64,000 nt of DNA from contig NZ_UWOP01000001.1 in the NCBI RefSeq assembly GCF_900604485.1, forward strand, positions 791,501 through 855,500, in the 5' to 3' direction. The notes beneath the pieces were generated by a model. The model made no database searches and had not been told where the DNA came from. It worked only from the letters and a program-made list of their open reading frames with translations. Made by a program: the position numbers and the translations under genes. Below are positions 33,084-42,202 of the stretch, piece by piece (positions within the stretch are counted from its first letter, which is position 1; every line of letters starts with the position of its first letter). This DNA is from Enterococcus mediterraneensis (GTDB lineage Bacteria > Bacillota > Bacilli > Lactobacillales > Enterococcaceae).

Positions 33084-34028
33084 TTATTGCCCCGCTAAAA
33101 CCCGACATTCCTGAAAGATCTGCCAAAGGACCGTTCGCTGATCGATCAACGGAAAATCCCAGCGCCATGTCAAACATTTTAATCTGCTGATCCACTCCTG
33201 AAACGTTTGCTGCGGGTGCAATAAATACAAGTAACGCAACAGCAGCAGACGCTCTTCAAAAAAGAAGGAAAAAGTACTAGCCTGATAGCACCATTTCGGC
33301 AATGTCGTGAGGGTCTGCCCTCGTAGATAAAATTGTTCCTGAAGCAATAACAACTGCTTTGGCGAGTGTATCAATTTTTGCGCCAGCAGTTCACGATACT
33401 CATCCGGATGCCAATGAGAGATTCTTGCTTTTTCCTGATAAATTGTTCGATCTGTTAACTGCCAGCTTTTTTTAGCAAATGAATTTTCTGTATGGTAATG
33501 CCAAATGACCGGTCCTAATCTTTGTAATTTTCCATGTTCCACAGATAAGTGCCAAAGATAGATTTGCCTTTTTGTGTAATAACAACAGGCTTTTTGGAAA
33601 TGACTGAATTTTTTCTTCGGATAAAAGCGTCTGCCTAAAATCCACCACGGATGATACCCATGACGCTGATAATTTGTTGTGCGTTCTTGGAAACGCTGGA
33701 AAGGCAGCGGTGAACACTGAAATTCAAGGGCGCGTTTGTTCCATAAAATATCCGGACGTTGCCGCAACTGCGGGAGATAAGCTTCCAAAACACCCTCATC
33801 TTTTACAAGAAAGCGAGCTAAGAGTTCTTTTCCTTGGAGATGTTCTTTGGTCTCTCCTTCACTGAATGTATCGCAATCAGCATGAGCCCTATGTGCAAAA
33901 TGTGGAATTTTTTGTCTGCCGTTTTTAAAGTACACTCGTTGATGACAGCCGGGACAAATCATATCGCCGCTATCTGTCATTTCTAAACTGGAGATCAATT
34001 GTCCTTGCCCGTTTCGTGCCATCAGCAT
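33084..34028 (-). CDS. coiA: Competence protein CoiA
   Basis: CoiA-family protein, required for DNA processing during transformation in streptococci, with a nuclease-like domain. 314 residues from the ATG at 34028, which has GAGGTGG at good spacing. The N-terminus LMARNGQGQLISSLE is family-typical. A zinc-like pair CPGCHQRVYFKNG with HFAH follows, then the restriction-endonuclease-like core (ILWNKRALEFQCSPL; E and Q of a PD-ExK site). An open frame 16 codons longer was set aside. Presence does not prove competence, since other com genes are outside the window. Confidence 0.9.
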   Translation of the reverse strand: MLMARNGQGQLISSLEMTDSGDMICPGCHQRVYFKNGRQKIPHFAHRAHADCDTFSEGETKEHLQGKELLARFLVKDEGVLEAYLPQLRQRPDILWNKRALEFQCSPLPFQRFQERTTNYQRHGYHPWWILGRRFYPKKKFSHFQKACCYYTKRQIYLWHLSVEHGKLQRLGPVIWHYHTENSFAKKSWQLTDRTIYQEKARISHWHPDEYRELLAQKLIHSPKQLLLLQEQFYLRGQTLTTLPKWCYQASTFSFFFEERLLLLRYLYLLHPQQTFQEWISRLKCLTWRWDFPLIDQRTVLWQIFQECRVLAGQ

Positions 34029-34102
34029 CTTGCCCACCTCAATAAGAGATACGTAAAGAAAGACCAATTGCCGCAAAAACAGCTATATTAGCAAGGATAT
34101 CT

Positions 34103-34143
34103 AAAAAAGCAGCCGGAAGAACGATTTTCCGGCTGCTAAAAAA
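34103..34143. terminator. Terminator between mecA and coiA (second of two)
   Basis: Stem AGCAGCCGGAA...TTCCGGCTGCT with A and T runs on both sides. It is the stronger of two tandem hairpins. Confidence 0.8.
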
Positions 34144-34152
34144 TGATAGTAC

Positions 34153-34186
34153 AAAAAAACACCCACTCTTTATCAAAGCAGGTGTC
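34153..34186 (-). terminator. Terminator directly after mecA (first of two)
   Basis: Minus strand ACACC...GGTGT followed by seven T residues, right after the mecA stop. Short stem. Confidence 0.55.
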
Positions 34187-34190
34187 TTAT

Positions 34191-34832
34191 TTAATGAAAA
34201 TAATGACGGGTGACCGCCAAGGCATCGTGTTCCATCAAAAGTTTGCCATGTTCCGATAATACTTCCGGTGTCACATGGCTTTTTCGTGCAAATTCAGCGA
34301 TATATGATACATAATCTTTTATTTCACTGTCAAAAATCAATTCATCAAGAAATTCGATCTCCAAGAAATACGCACCGTTCATGCCGTATAGATTAGTGAT
34401 AACAGAATCTAATTGAACTTCATTAGCTAATTGGATCATTTCTTCAAAATCAGTCATTTCAAAAACGAAATGCCGCTTCACTTCTTCCGGTTCTGAAGCT
34501 TCTTCTAATTGAGCCGCTACATGTTTTTTCAGAAACTCGCTGATCTCTTCCGGCGAACCAACACCGTCTTCTAATTGAGAAATTTCTTCTGGCGGCAGAT
34601 TCTTGCTGATAAACAGCTCTAATCCGTCTCCTTTTGGCAGAACTTGGAAAGTAACTGCTTCACTGCCCTTGAATTCTTCGTCGATATCGACTTCTTCAAG
34701 GATGCTATAAAAGAAATTTTCTATTTCGTTTTGATTTCCTAACAGGTCTAAAAAAGTGATTCCTCGAGCAGCTAAATCTTCACTTTTGATCAACACACGA
34801 ATCGTATTTTCATTGATATGTTCCATTTCCAT
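34191..34832 (-). CDS. mecA: Adapter protein MecA
   Basis: Adapter that delivers substrates to the ClpC-ClpP protease, known for ComK or ComX/SigX turnover and general proteolysis. 213 residues. The N-terminal substrate-binding domain starts MEMEHINENTIRVLIKSEDL and is followed by an acidic linker (ASEPEEVKRHFVF). The C-terminal ClpC-binding domain begins near residue 125. GAGGTG lies seven bases before the first ATG. It is monocistronic, with a promoter at 34872-34899 and tandem terminators behind it. This is the protease adapter, not the methicillin-resistance mecA. Confidence 0.93.
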   Translation of the reverse strand: MEMEHINENTIRVLIKSEDLAARGITFLDLLGNQNEIENFFYSILEEVDIDEEFKGSEAVTFQVLPKGDGLELFISKNLPPEEISQLEDGVGSPEEISEFLKKHVAAQLEEASEPEEVKRHFVFEMTDFEEMIQLANEVQLDSVITNLYGMNGAYFLEIEFLDELIFDSEIKDYVSYIAEFARKSHVTPEVLSEHGKLLMEHDALAVTRHYFH

Positions 34833-34871
34833 CTTAGCTACACCTCACTTTTATATACACTTTATAGCTAC

Positions 34872-34899
34872 ATTGTAACGGAAGAAAGGGAAAAGTAAA
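34872..34899 (-). promoter_or_regulatory. Sigma-A promoter of mecA
   Basis: Minus-strand -35 TTTACT (34894-34899), 16-bp spacer, -10 TACAAT (34872-34877), 40 bp ahead of the start. Confidence 0.65.
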
Positions 34900-35024
34900 G
34901 AGAAAACTACGATCCCTAAGAGAAAGAAAAGAATTTGAAAATAAAAACAACTGTGCTTTTATCTGGCTAAAATAAATCAGATCCGCCAACATGTTTTGTC
35001 AGCCGATCTGCTATTTTTATTGAG

Positions 35025-35057
35025 AAAAAATGAGGAAGATCCCAGGATCTTCCCCAT
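35025..35057 (-). terminator. Terminator of spxA
   Basis: Minus strand ATGGGGAAGATC-CTGG-GATCTTCCTCAT followed by a T run, immediately after the spxA stop. Confidence 0.85.
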
Positions 35058-35060
35058 CTC

Positions 35061-35459
35061 TTATAAACCAGCCATTAGCTGTGCATGTCTTAATTCTAAT
35101 TGTCGAACTTCTCTAGGTAAGAAACGACGGATTTCATCTTCGTTGAAACCAACTTGTAGTCGTTTTTCATCAATCATGATCGGACGACGCAGTAATCCAG
35201 GATTTTTTTGAACAAGATCCAGCAATTCCGGCAGCGGCAATTCATCCAAATCAATATGCAATTTTTGAAAAACTTTCGAACGTGTCGAAATGATTTCTTC
35301 AGTACCATCTTCAGTCATTTGCAAAATCGCTTTTAGTTCAGAAATATTCAGTGGTTCTGAAAAAATATTTCTTTCAACAAAAGGAATTTCGTGCTCTTGC
35401 AACCACGCGCGAGCTTTCCTGCATGACGTACAACTTGGGGAAGTATAAAGTGTCAACAA
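35061..35459 (-). CDS. spxA: Transcriptional regulator Spx
   Basis: ArsC-fold regulator that binds the RNA polymerase alpha C-terminal domain under thiol stress. 132 residues. The redox switch CTSC is at residues 10-13 ([19 protein letters not shown]). Family blocks [27 protein letters not shown] and [19 protein letters not shown] are all present. The start is read as TTG at 35459, with AAGGAG eight bases upstream; a GTG three codons earlier is too close to that site. It is monocistronic, ending at a strong terminator. A TATAAT hexamer upstream is likely its -10. Its turnover partners spxH and mecA-type adapters lie in the same block. Confidence 0.95.
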   Translation of the reverse strand: MLTLYTSPSCTSCRKARAWLQEHEIPFVERNIFSEPLNISELKAILQMTEDGTEEIISTRSKVFQKLHIDLDELPLPELLDLVQKNPGLLRRPIMIDEKRLQVGFNEDEIRRFLPREVRQLELRHAQLMAGL

Positions 35460-36108
35460 CGGTATCACTCCTTCTTATTATACAAACGACTCTGTAACAG
35501 CAGCCGTTTTATTTTTAATCTGATTATATTATATCGAATGAAATCAAAAATATCCAGTACTTTTTTAATTTTTTTTAATAAAATTAATGGTATTCAAATA
35601 ATATAACCTTTATAAAACTAGACTTTTGCGCTTTTTAGATTTTTTCAATGAGCATATTCACATTTTTTTCCAATGAAAATAATATTGTATAACAGCTTTT
35701 AAAATCTGTACTATTTATAACAATTTCCTTTATCGTACATCTAACCTTTATGTTACTATTGTTTTTTAATTTTTCAAGATGTATTTCATTGCTCAAAGTT
35801 TGTTCTTGATAAATCTTGACAGCATGAGAAAAGCGGCATTTTTTCTTTTTAAATAGAGGATAAAAAAAGAAATCATTTGTGGCCAATATTATTTTTCAGT
35901 TATTTTGTTAGAAAAAAAGACATAGAATCTGTATCATCTCTTAAGAAATTTTTCCCCGTTTTCTGCTAAATTTTTTATCACCCTATTTTTTAGCTTTCTT
36001 TAAATTTGCTAAGAAACATTTTCCAGCCAATTGAGATTAAAAAACATCTGAATTACGGAAAAAACCCAAATTTTACTCTAAAAATCTTTTTTTAATTTGA
36101 TTTTTTGA
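35460..36108. other. AT-rich intergenic stretch, no convincing gene
   Basis: About 650 bp, very AT-rich. It holds the spxA ribosome site and, on the minus strand near 35525, a TATAAT hexamer that probably serves spxA. An 83-codon minus-strand frame at 35635-35886 begins with TTG, has no ribosome site and matches nothing. Weak hairpins just after the ABC gene (36050-36105) may end it. Nothing else is seen. Confidence 0.5.
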
Positions 36109-37824
36109 TTACTTTCGGAATTGAGCGTCATAAAGTGCACGATAATGACCATTTTTCCCCATTAGTTCATCATGAGTACCTTGCTCTAATATTCCTTGGT
36201 CGCTGACAACGACGATGCGAGTAGCGTGTTTGATAGTCGCCAGACGATGAGCGATGATCAGTGTCGTACGTCCATCAGCCAACGAATTCAATGATTCTTG
36301 GATCACTTGTTCCGTTTCGGTATCCAAAGCAGAAGTCGCTTCATCCAGAATCAGGATCGGCGGATTTTTAAGAAACATCCGAGCGATCGCCACCCGTTGT
36401 TTTTGACCTCCTGACAGTTTCACGCCTCTTTCACCGATGATCGTATCCAATCCTTGCGCCATTTGCTGGATCACACCGTCCAAATGAGCTAGTGAGACTG
36501 CCTGCTGTATCTCAGCTTCAGTGGCGTCTAACTTCCCATACGCGATATTCTCGCGGATCGTTCCGGGAAATAGAAAGACATCTTGTTGGACGATCCCGAT
36601 CTGTTTGCGCAAAGATTCCAAAGTCATTGACTGGATATCGATGCCGTCGATGGTGATCGTACCGTCTGTCACTTCATAAAAGCGGGGCAACAGATTGCAA
36701 AGAGTCGTTTTTCCGGAACCGCTTTGCCCGACGAACGCGACTGTTTCCCCCGGTTGGATCTCAAGATCGATGTGGTTCAAAACTTTTTTTGAATCCATAT
36801 AAGCAAATGAAACGTCATCATAAACGATGTGACCCTTCAAGTGATCCACCGTGATGGCATCGGGACGATCATATATAGCAGGTTTTCGATCAAGTTCCGC
36901 GATCAATCGTTTGAATCCGGCGATACCTTTTGGATAGCTTTCGATCATCGTATTGACCTTTTCGATTGGACGGACGAAAACATTAGACAAAAGAATAAAA
37001 CCGACAAAGTCCCCGTATGTGATCTCTTTTCTGATGGTGTAGTAAGCACCGAAGATCAACGCGAAAAGATTGATCAAGCGGATCAAGAAATAGTTATATG
37101 AAGAACTCAGCGCCATCACTTTATAAAACATGATCTTCGATTGACGATACGTTTCGCTCAACCCTTCAAAGCGTTTCGCTTCAAAAGGTTCATTGGCAAA
37201 AGATTGTGTGACCCGGATACCGCTGACAGACGCTTCGACACCGGCATTGAATTCTCCCAGGTTATCATAGATCCTTGTGTTGACACTGGTCATTTTTTTA
37301 TTGAAGAAAACCAACGCGATAGTAATCAACGGCAGCATCGCAAACGTTGCAAATGCCAACTGGACATGAGTATTCAGCATCAATAAAAACGCCCCTACCA
37401 ACGTCATGACGGTAATGAACACATCTTCTGGACCATGATGGGCCACTTCTGAGATCTCGAACAAATCAGTCGTCAAACGGCTGATCAATTTCCCGGTTTT
37501 TTGATTGTCATAATATTCAAAAGGCTGTTTTTGCAGATGTTTAAACAGATCCCGCCGCATATCCGTTTCGATATTGACCCCTAACTTATGTCCGAAAAAA
37601 ACTACGATATATTGCAATGCGGTATTTAAAATATAGAAAAACAGCAACCCCAGACACGCCAATAGGATGATTCGAAAATTATGCATCGGCATGATTTTAT
37701 CGATCACTTGATTGACTGCCACCGGAAAAGCCAATTCAAGCAGACCGGCAACTACCGCACATGAAAAATCTAAAATAAACAGCTTCTTATACGGTCGATA
37801 ATAGCTAAAAAAGCGTTTTAACAA
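36109..37824 (-). CDS. ABC transporter, fused permease and ATPase
   Basis: Type IV exporter half-transporter of 571 residues: six membrane helices in about residues 1-310, then the ATPase. Walker A GQSGSGKTTLCNLLPRF is around 365-380, the Q loop is in GIVQQDVFLFPG, the ABC signature in KLSGGQKQRVAIARMF and Walker B in ILILDEATSALDTETEQV. The H loop is IIAHRLATI. The start is TTG at 37824 with AAGGAGGTG five bases upstream; codons further up lack a site. It stands alone, so the substrate and partner (homodimer or heterodimer) are unknown; lipid or drug export is typical of the group. Confidence 0.9.
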   Translation of the reverse strand: MLKRFFSYYRPYKKLFILDFSCAVVAGLLELAFPVAVNQVIDKIMPMHNFRIILLACLGLLFFYILNTALQYIVVFFGHKLGVNIETDMRRDLFKHLQKQPFEYYDNQKTGKLISRLTTDLFEISEVAHHGPEDVFITVMTLVGAFLLMLNTHVQLAFATFAMLPLITIALVFFNKKMTSVNTRIYDNLGEFNAGVEASVSGIRVTQSFANEPFEAKRFEGLSETYRQSKIMFYKVMALSSSYNYFLIRLINLFALIFGAYYTIRKEITYGDFVGFILLSNVFVRPIEKVNTMIESYPKGIAGFKRLIAELDRKPAIYDRPDAITVDHLKGHIVYDDVSFAYMDSKKVLNHIDLEIQPGETVAFVGQSGSGKTTLCNLLPRFYEVTDGTITIDGIDIQSMTLESLRKQIGIVQQDVFLFPGTIRENIAYGKLDATEAEIQQAVSLAHLDGVIQQMAQGLDTIIGERGVKLSGGQKQRVAIARMFLKNPPILILDEATSALDTETEQVIQESLNSLADGRTTLIIAHRLATIKHATRIVVVSDQGILEQGTHDELMGKNGHYRALYDAQFRK

Positions 37825-38063
37825 TTCCGCACCTCCTTGATATATAGATTTTATTATAAGCAATGTTCTGATAAAAGCAAAACAGATTTTGGTGAAAAAA
37901 ACTGAAAATCTCTAAACCTTATTCTCATCGAAAAAACAGAAATTAAGTAGATAAAACCTTTATTTATCAGCGTTTATGCTCTTTCTTTTCTTATAAAATT
38001 CCGCTAGAATATAGCAGGATTCTTTTTTGAAAATTTACAGAAATTGAAAGGCGTGGCATTTTT

Positions 38064-38777
38064 TTGATTGAAGCAGTAGTTTTTGATGTTGACGATACGA
38101 TTTATGACCAGCAACAACCCTTTAGAAACGCAGTGAATCGTTTATTTCCTTTGGTCTCTTCTGAGGATATGCACGATCTATATATCCGTTTTCGTGTCCA
38201 TAGCGATGAGAATTTCGGCAAAGTAATTGCTGAAGAGTGGACACTGGAATACATGCGGACATTTCGCATCAGCCAATCATTAAAGGATTTGGATTACCCT
38301 CATATCACTGAAGAAGAAGCACTTTTATTCCAGCAGGTCTACGAAGAAGAACTGGATAATATCACCATGCACGAAGAAATCAAAAAAACATTAGACTTTT
38401 TGAAAAACAAAAATATTCCTATGGGGATCATCACAAACGGCCCAACAGACCACCAATACAAAAAAGTGAAACAATTACAGTTGTTGGATTGGGTGGATAA
38501 AGATAATGTACTGATTTCCCAAGCAACTGGATTCCAAAAACCGGATCCAGAGATCTTCCATTTAGCGGAAAAAGAGTTCGTTATGAATTCACAAAATACC
38601 TTATATGTCGGTGACAGTTTCGAAAATGATGTGGTAGGATCGAAAAAAGCCGGCTGGCGCTCCTTATGGTTCAACCATCGAAATCGTGCGATCCCCGCTG
38701 GCGAACAGCAGATCCAAGATATCGAGTTGACCTCTTTTGATCAGATCTTCTCAACGATCCAAATGATTTTCGATTAA
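38064..38777 (+). CDS. HAD family hydrolase
   Basis: Haloacid dehalogenase-type phosphatase of 237 residues with a cap domain. Motif I is DVDDTIYD at about residues 8-15, motif II is the threonine in GIITNGPTD, motif III the lysine in TGFQKPDPE, and motif IV is YVGDSFENDVVG. It resembles YjjG/YsaA nucleotidase-like members, and a nucleoside monophosphate is a reasonable guess. The start is a TTG at 38064 after AAAGGCG, which is rather distant; the next methionine would remove motif I. Divergent from the ABC gene; ends at the long hairpin at 38824-38923. Confidence 0.85.
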   Translation: MIEAVVFDVDDTIYDQQQPFRNAVNRLFPLVSSEDMHDLYIRFRVHSDENFGKVIAEEWTLEYMRTFRISQSLKDLDYPHITEEEALLFQQVYEEELDNITMHEEIKKTLDFLKNKNIPMGIITNGPTDHQYKKVKQLQLLDWVDKDNVLISQATGFQKPDPEIFHLAEKEFVMNSQNTLYVGDSFENDVVGSKKAGWRSLWFNHRNRAIPAGEQQIQDIELTSFDQIFSTIQMIFD

Positions 38778-38823
38778 ACGTCTCTGATCAAGCATCTTCA
38801 AGATACATATTTTTGCACAGAAA

Positions 38824-38923
38824 AGATCCGAGCACTAGCTGGCTCTCAAAATCATGCCGCAAGCCGATATTACATCAGCTTACGGTATGATCCTAAGAGC
38901 AGTCTGCTGCGCTCGGATTTTTT
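38824..38923. terminator. Long imperfect hairpin between HAD and SNF2 genes
   Basis: About 95 bp: GATCCGAGC...GCTCGGAT at the ends, with inner GAGAGCC-like and ATCATGCCG/CGGTATGAT arms and AAGC/GCTT around a short loop, and T runs after it on the plus strand. It acts as a terminator, but is far longer than usual. Confidence 0.65.
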
Positions 38924-38971
38924 GTATTTATCCATTAAATTTTTATGGAGAGATTTCTTACTATCGGCTGA

Positions 38972-41900
38972 TCATTCGCCAATGCTCAAGATCATCCGAA
39001 TATCTTCTTCTGTCATCTGCCGCAGTTGTGCTTCATTTCCTTGGATGACTTTTTGGAAAAGCTCTCGCTTCTCATTTTGCAAAGAGTCCATCCGTTCTTC
39101 GATCGTACCTTCTGCGATCATCCGCCAAACTTCTACGACTTTTTTCTGTCCGATCCGGTGAGCACGTGCCGCCGCTTGTTCTTCGACTGCCGGGTTCCAC
39201 CACAGATCATACAAAATGACCGTATCTGCTCCTGTCAGATTCAATCCGGTCCCGCCGGCTTTCAGAGAGATCAAGAAGACATCCTTTTCGCCACGATTGA
39301 AGGCCTCCACCATTTTGATACGTTCTTTCGGCGGTGTACTGCCGCGAAGATAGAAACATTCTAAGCCCATTTGATTAAGTTCCTCTTCGATGATCGTCAG
39401 CATCCCGGTAAATTGTGAAAACAGCAAAATCCTGCGGTCATTGTCTTTGGCCGCTGTGATCAGATCTTTGACCTGCTCCAGTTTTCCGGAAGTTCCTTCG
39501 TAATCATCCAAGAAAAGTTTGGGATCACAGCAGATTTGCCGCAAGCGGGTCAGCCCGGCTAAGATACTGATCCGATTCTTCTTGAAAGTCGCTGCATCCA
39601 TTTGTGTGATCTGTTCCTGCATTTGCCGCAGATAAGCCAAGTAAATGCGTTTTTGATCTTCGGTGAGCACACTGTAATAATTGGTTTCAATTTTTTCCGG
39701 AAGATCCTGTAATACCGTATTTTTATCCCTCCGCAGAATAAAGGGTTTGATCATTTTCGCGATCTCTTCGGCTTGCATCTCGCGAAACGCGAGTCTGTTA
39801 GGAAAGAATCCTGGCATGATCATTTGGAATAATGACCACAGTTCGTTCAGATTATTTTCGATCGGTGTTCCGCTTAGCGCAAAACGATGCGGCACTTTCA
39901 ACGAACGCAATGCCTGCGCTGTTTTCGTGCTGCTGTTTTTAACCATCTGCGCTTCGTCCAAGATCAAATATTCCAGCTCTTTGTCTTGATAACGATCGAT
40001 ATCTTGACGCATACTTGCATAAGAAGTAATGAAGATATCAGCTTTCTCTTCGATCAGCATTTCTCGTTCATGACGGTTTCCCGATACGACTTGCGCTTGC
40101 AGATCCGGCGCAAAACGTTTGATTTCCTGCTGCCAGTTGTAGGTCAGACTGGCTGGCGCTACGATCAGAACTTGGATCTGACCTTGTTCTTGTTTTTCCG
40201 ATAATAGATAGGTGATCGTCTGCAACGTTTTCCCAAGACCCATTTCATCAGCTAAGATCCCGCCAAAATGATAATGACTCAGCATCTTCAGCCAGCGAAA
40301 TCCGATCATCTGATATTCCCGCAAAGTCGCATGCAAGTCTTTAGGCAGCGCCGACTGATAATTTTCTGGATGGGTCAAATCAGCGGCCATCTGCTGAAAG
40401 CTGACACTAAATGTCGCTTCCGTATCCGCTAGTTGATCTCGCAATAGTAATCCTTGATGACGAGGGATCTGTACCACACCATTTTTCGCATGAGCGTTCT
40501 CCCGGAATTTTTGCAGGATCAGACTGGTTTGTTGGAACTCTTCTGATTCTAATGACAATACTTGTCCATTTTCCAATGTATAGAATTGATCTTGCTGCAA
40601 CAAACTTTCTAAGATCGCGTCCACTTCATGTTCCGCGATTCCAGAGATATCAAAACGAACATCCAGCCATGACCCTTCTTCGGAAACCTCGATTTGAGGC
40701 CGATGTTTGCCGGCATCCAGATATAATTCCCGCAATTTCTTACCCAGCCGTACTTCCCCCATCCGCCGCAATAGTGGGATATCTCCAGTAAAGAAGCGGT
40801 ATAATTCAGCACCGGCAGGAAGCGGTTTGCTCCAACCGGTCTCTGTTTCAGCAAACTGCAGTTGCTGTAATAGGTGCCGACTGCGTTTTTCTTTTTGGAT
40901 ATCCCGTAAAATCTCAGGATGTCCTTCAGGAAAAACATTATGCGCAGGATCACTGGAGAAGACAACTTCTCCATAATGAAAATCTGCTTGCAGCGCGATC
41001 TGACCTTTCTTTTTCCGCAAGGTATAAACGATCGTTAACGGTGCTTCGCTGATTTTATCTGTAACTGCCGAATCGATAGCGACTTCTCCGATTTTTTTCA
41101 GCGGTGGGATCACTTGCGTAAACAATGTTGACAATTCTGCCTTTTTATAGGAGATCACCGGTTTTTCCAAACGCTTCAGCAATTGGTTCAAGGTTTCATA
41201 GATTTCCATCTGTTCTGCAGTCAGTGGATAGATCACATTATCGATGATCCCCCAATGGTAATGATTTAATACATACTGAAAATCTTTATGGATCGTCAAA
41301 TCAAACAGATCTTCTTTTTTGACCACAGAAAAGGAAAGCGGATGTGTTTCTTCAGAAAAAGTCAACGACTGGATTTTTTTATCTTCTATCAATAAAGTCG
41401 TTGGTGCTGCCTGCATTTTTAAAATCAGTTCTTTGGCAAATGCTACCGGCAGCAGCAGATATTTTTTGTCCAATTTGCCTTTGACTTGGATCCCTGTTTG
41501 TCCGATCAATTGCTGTGTTTGAGCGATTTCCGCCAAAAGGTTCAATAGGTCATTAATTTCCGGTGAAAACGCCTCTGCTGAAAGCTGAAATGAGTACTGC
41601 TTGTTGATCAAGATCTTTTTTTGATCCTGAACAGCTTGCAAGAATTTATAAATATTTTTGACCACGTATGTTCGCTTCGTTTCCTGATAGCCGATCCTAG
41701 CAGCGATCCCTATCACGGAAAGCTCATGATGGTATGGATTCGTCGCCAAAACTTCTAATTGAAACTCGACAGTCAGCGGTTTGCTTTTCTTTTCTTCTGT
41801 ATGCAGTCGGGAAAACCCGTTAGCAAACATTTCAGAAGCAGAAAAAGCGGCTTTCTTAGGCAAGTCACTTGTTTGGATCATTCGTGATTTTCCCTGCTGC

Positions 41901-42139
41901 CGCAAGTACAATTCGACGGCAATGGTATGTTTGCAATAATGATGTTCTTCCCAATAAGGACATTGACAGAAATCTTCTTCTTTAGCAGTGGCATCCAACT
42001 CGACTCGGTACAACTCGCTGCCTAAGACTTCTGCATGCCATACTTTATTTTCAGGATCCGGCGTCACCGACAGTACGCGCCCTTCCTTCAAATAATCTCG
42101 ACCTCGTTCGATCACTTTTTCTGGTATACTCCACTTCAC
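38972..42139 (-). CDS. SWIM zinc-finger SNF2-family DNA helicase/ATPase
   Basis: Large SNF2-type ATPase of 1055 residues. An N-terminal SWIM zinc finger (CQCPYWEEHHYCKH, near residues 58-71) is followed by a long bacterial SNF2-associated region. The C-terminal half holds the motor: Walker A LADEMGLGKTLQT, box II LILDEAQ, SGTPIENNLNELWSLF, and in lobe 2 LFSQFTGMLTI and AAARAHRIGQ. The nearest family is B. subtilis YwqA-like, with the SWIM part fused. The usual role is remodelling protein-DNA complexes in repair or transcription; the specific one is unknown. It lies 63 bp after sbcC and probably follows sbcD-sbcC in one operon. Confidence 0.9.
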   Translation of the reverse strand: MKWSIPEKVIERGRDYLKEGRVLSVTPDPENKVWHAEVLGSELYRVELDATAKEEDFCQCPYWEEHHYCKHTIAVELYLRQQGKSRMIQTSDLPKKAAFSASEMFANGFSRLHTEEKKSKPLTVEFQLEVLATNPYHHELSVIGIAARIGYQETKRTYVVKNIYKFLQAVQDQKKILINKQYSFQLSAEAFSPEINDLLNLLAEIAQTQQLIGQTGIQVKGKLDKKYLLLPVAFAKELILKMQAAPTTLLIEDKKIQSLTFSEETHPLSFSVVKKEDLFDLTIHKDFQYVLNHYHWGIIDNVIYPLTAEQMEIYETLNQLLKRLEKPVISYKKAELSTLFTQVIPPLKKIGEVAIDSAVTDKISEAPLTIVYTLRKKKGQIALQADFHYGEVVFSSDPAHNVFPEGHPEILRDIQKEKRSRHLLQQLQFAETETGWSKPLPAGAELYRFFTGDIPLLRRMGEVRLGKKLRELYLDAGKHRPQIEVSEEGSWLDVRFDISGIAEHEVDAILESLLQQDQFYTLENGQVLSLESEEFQQTSLILQKFRENAHAKNGVVQIPRHQGLLLRDQLADTEATFSVSFQQMAADLTHPENYQSALPKDLHATLREYQMIGFRWLKMLSHYHFGGILADEMGLGKTLQTITYLLSEKQEQGQIQVLIVAPASLTYNWQQEIKRFAPDLQAQVVSGNRHEREMLIEEKADIFITSYASMRQDIDRYQDKELEYLILDEAQMVKNSSTKTAQALRSLKVPHRFALSGTPIENNLNELWSLFQMIMPGFFPNRLAFREMQAEEIAKMIKPFILRRDKNTVLQDLPEKIETNYYSVLTEDQKRIYLAYLRQMQEQITQMDAATFKKNRISILAGLTRLRQICCDPKLFLDDYEGTSGKLEQVKDLITAAKDNDRRILLFSQFTGMLTIIEEELNQMGLECFYLRGSTPPKERIKMVEAFNRGEKDVFLISLKAGGTGLNLTGADTVILYDLWWNPAVEEQAAARAHRIGQKKVVEVWRMIAEGTIEERMDSLQNEKRELFQKVIQGNEAQLRQMTEEDIRMILSIGE

Positions 42140-42202
42140 ATTGATCCCTCCTTGCTGATTCGTTCGGGGGTCTGATAAAACGAATCGATTGTTGCTGGTA
42201 CA

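Noticed and set aside
35635-35886. 83-codon minus-strand open frame in the AT-rich gap after spxA
   Set aside because: TTG start without ribosome site, no family resemblance, and AT-rich DNA gives such frames by chance.
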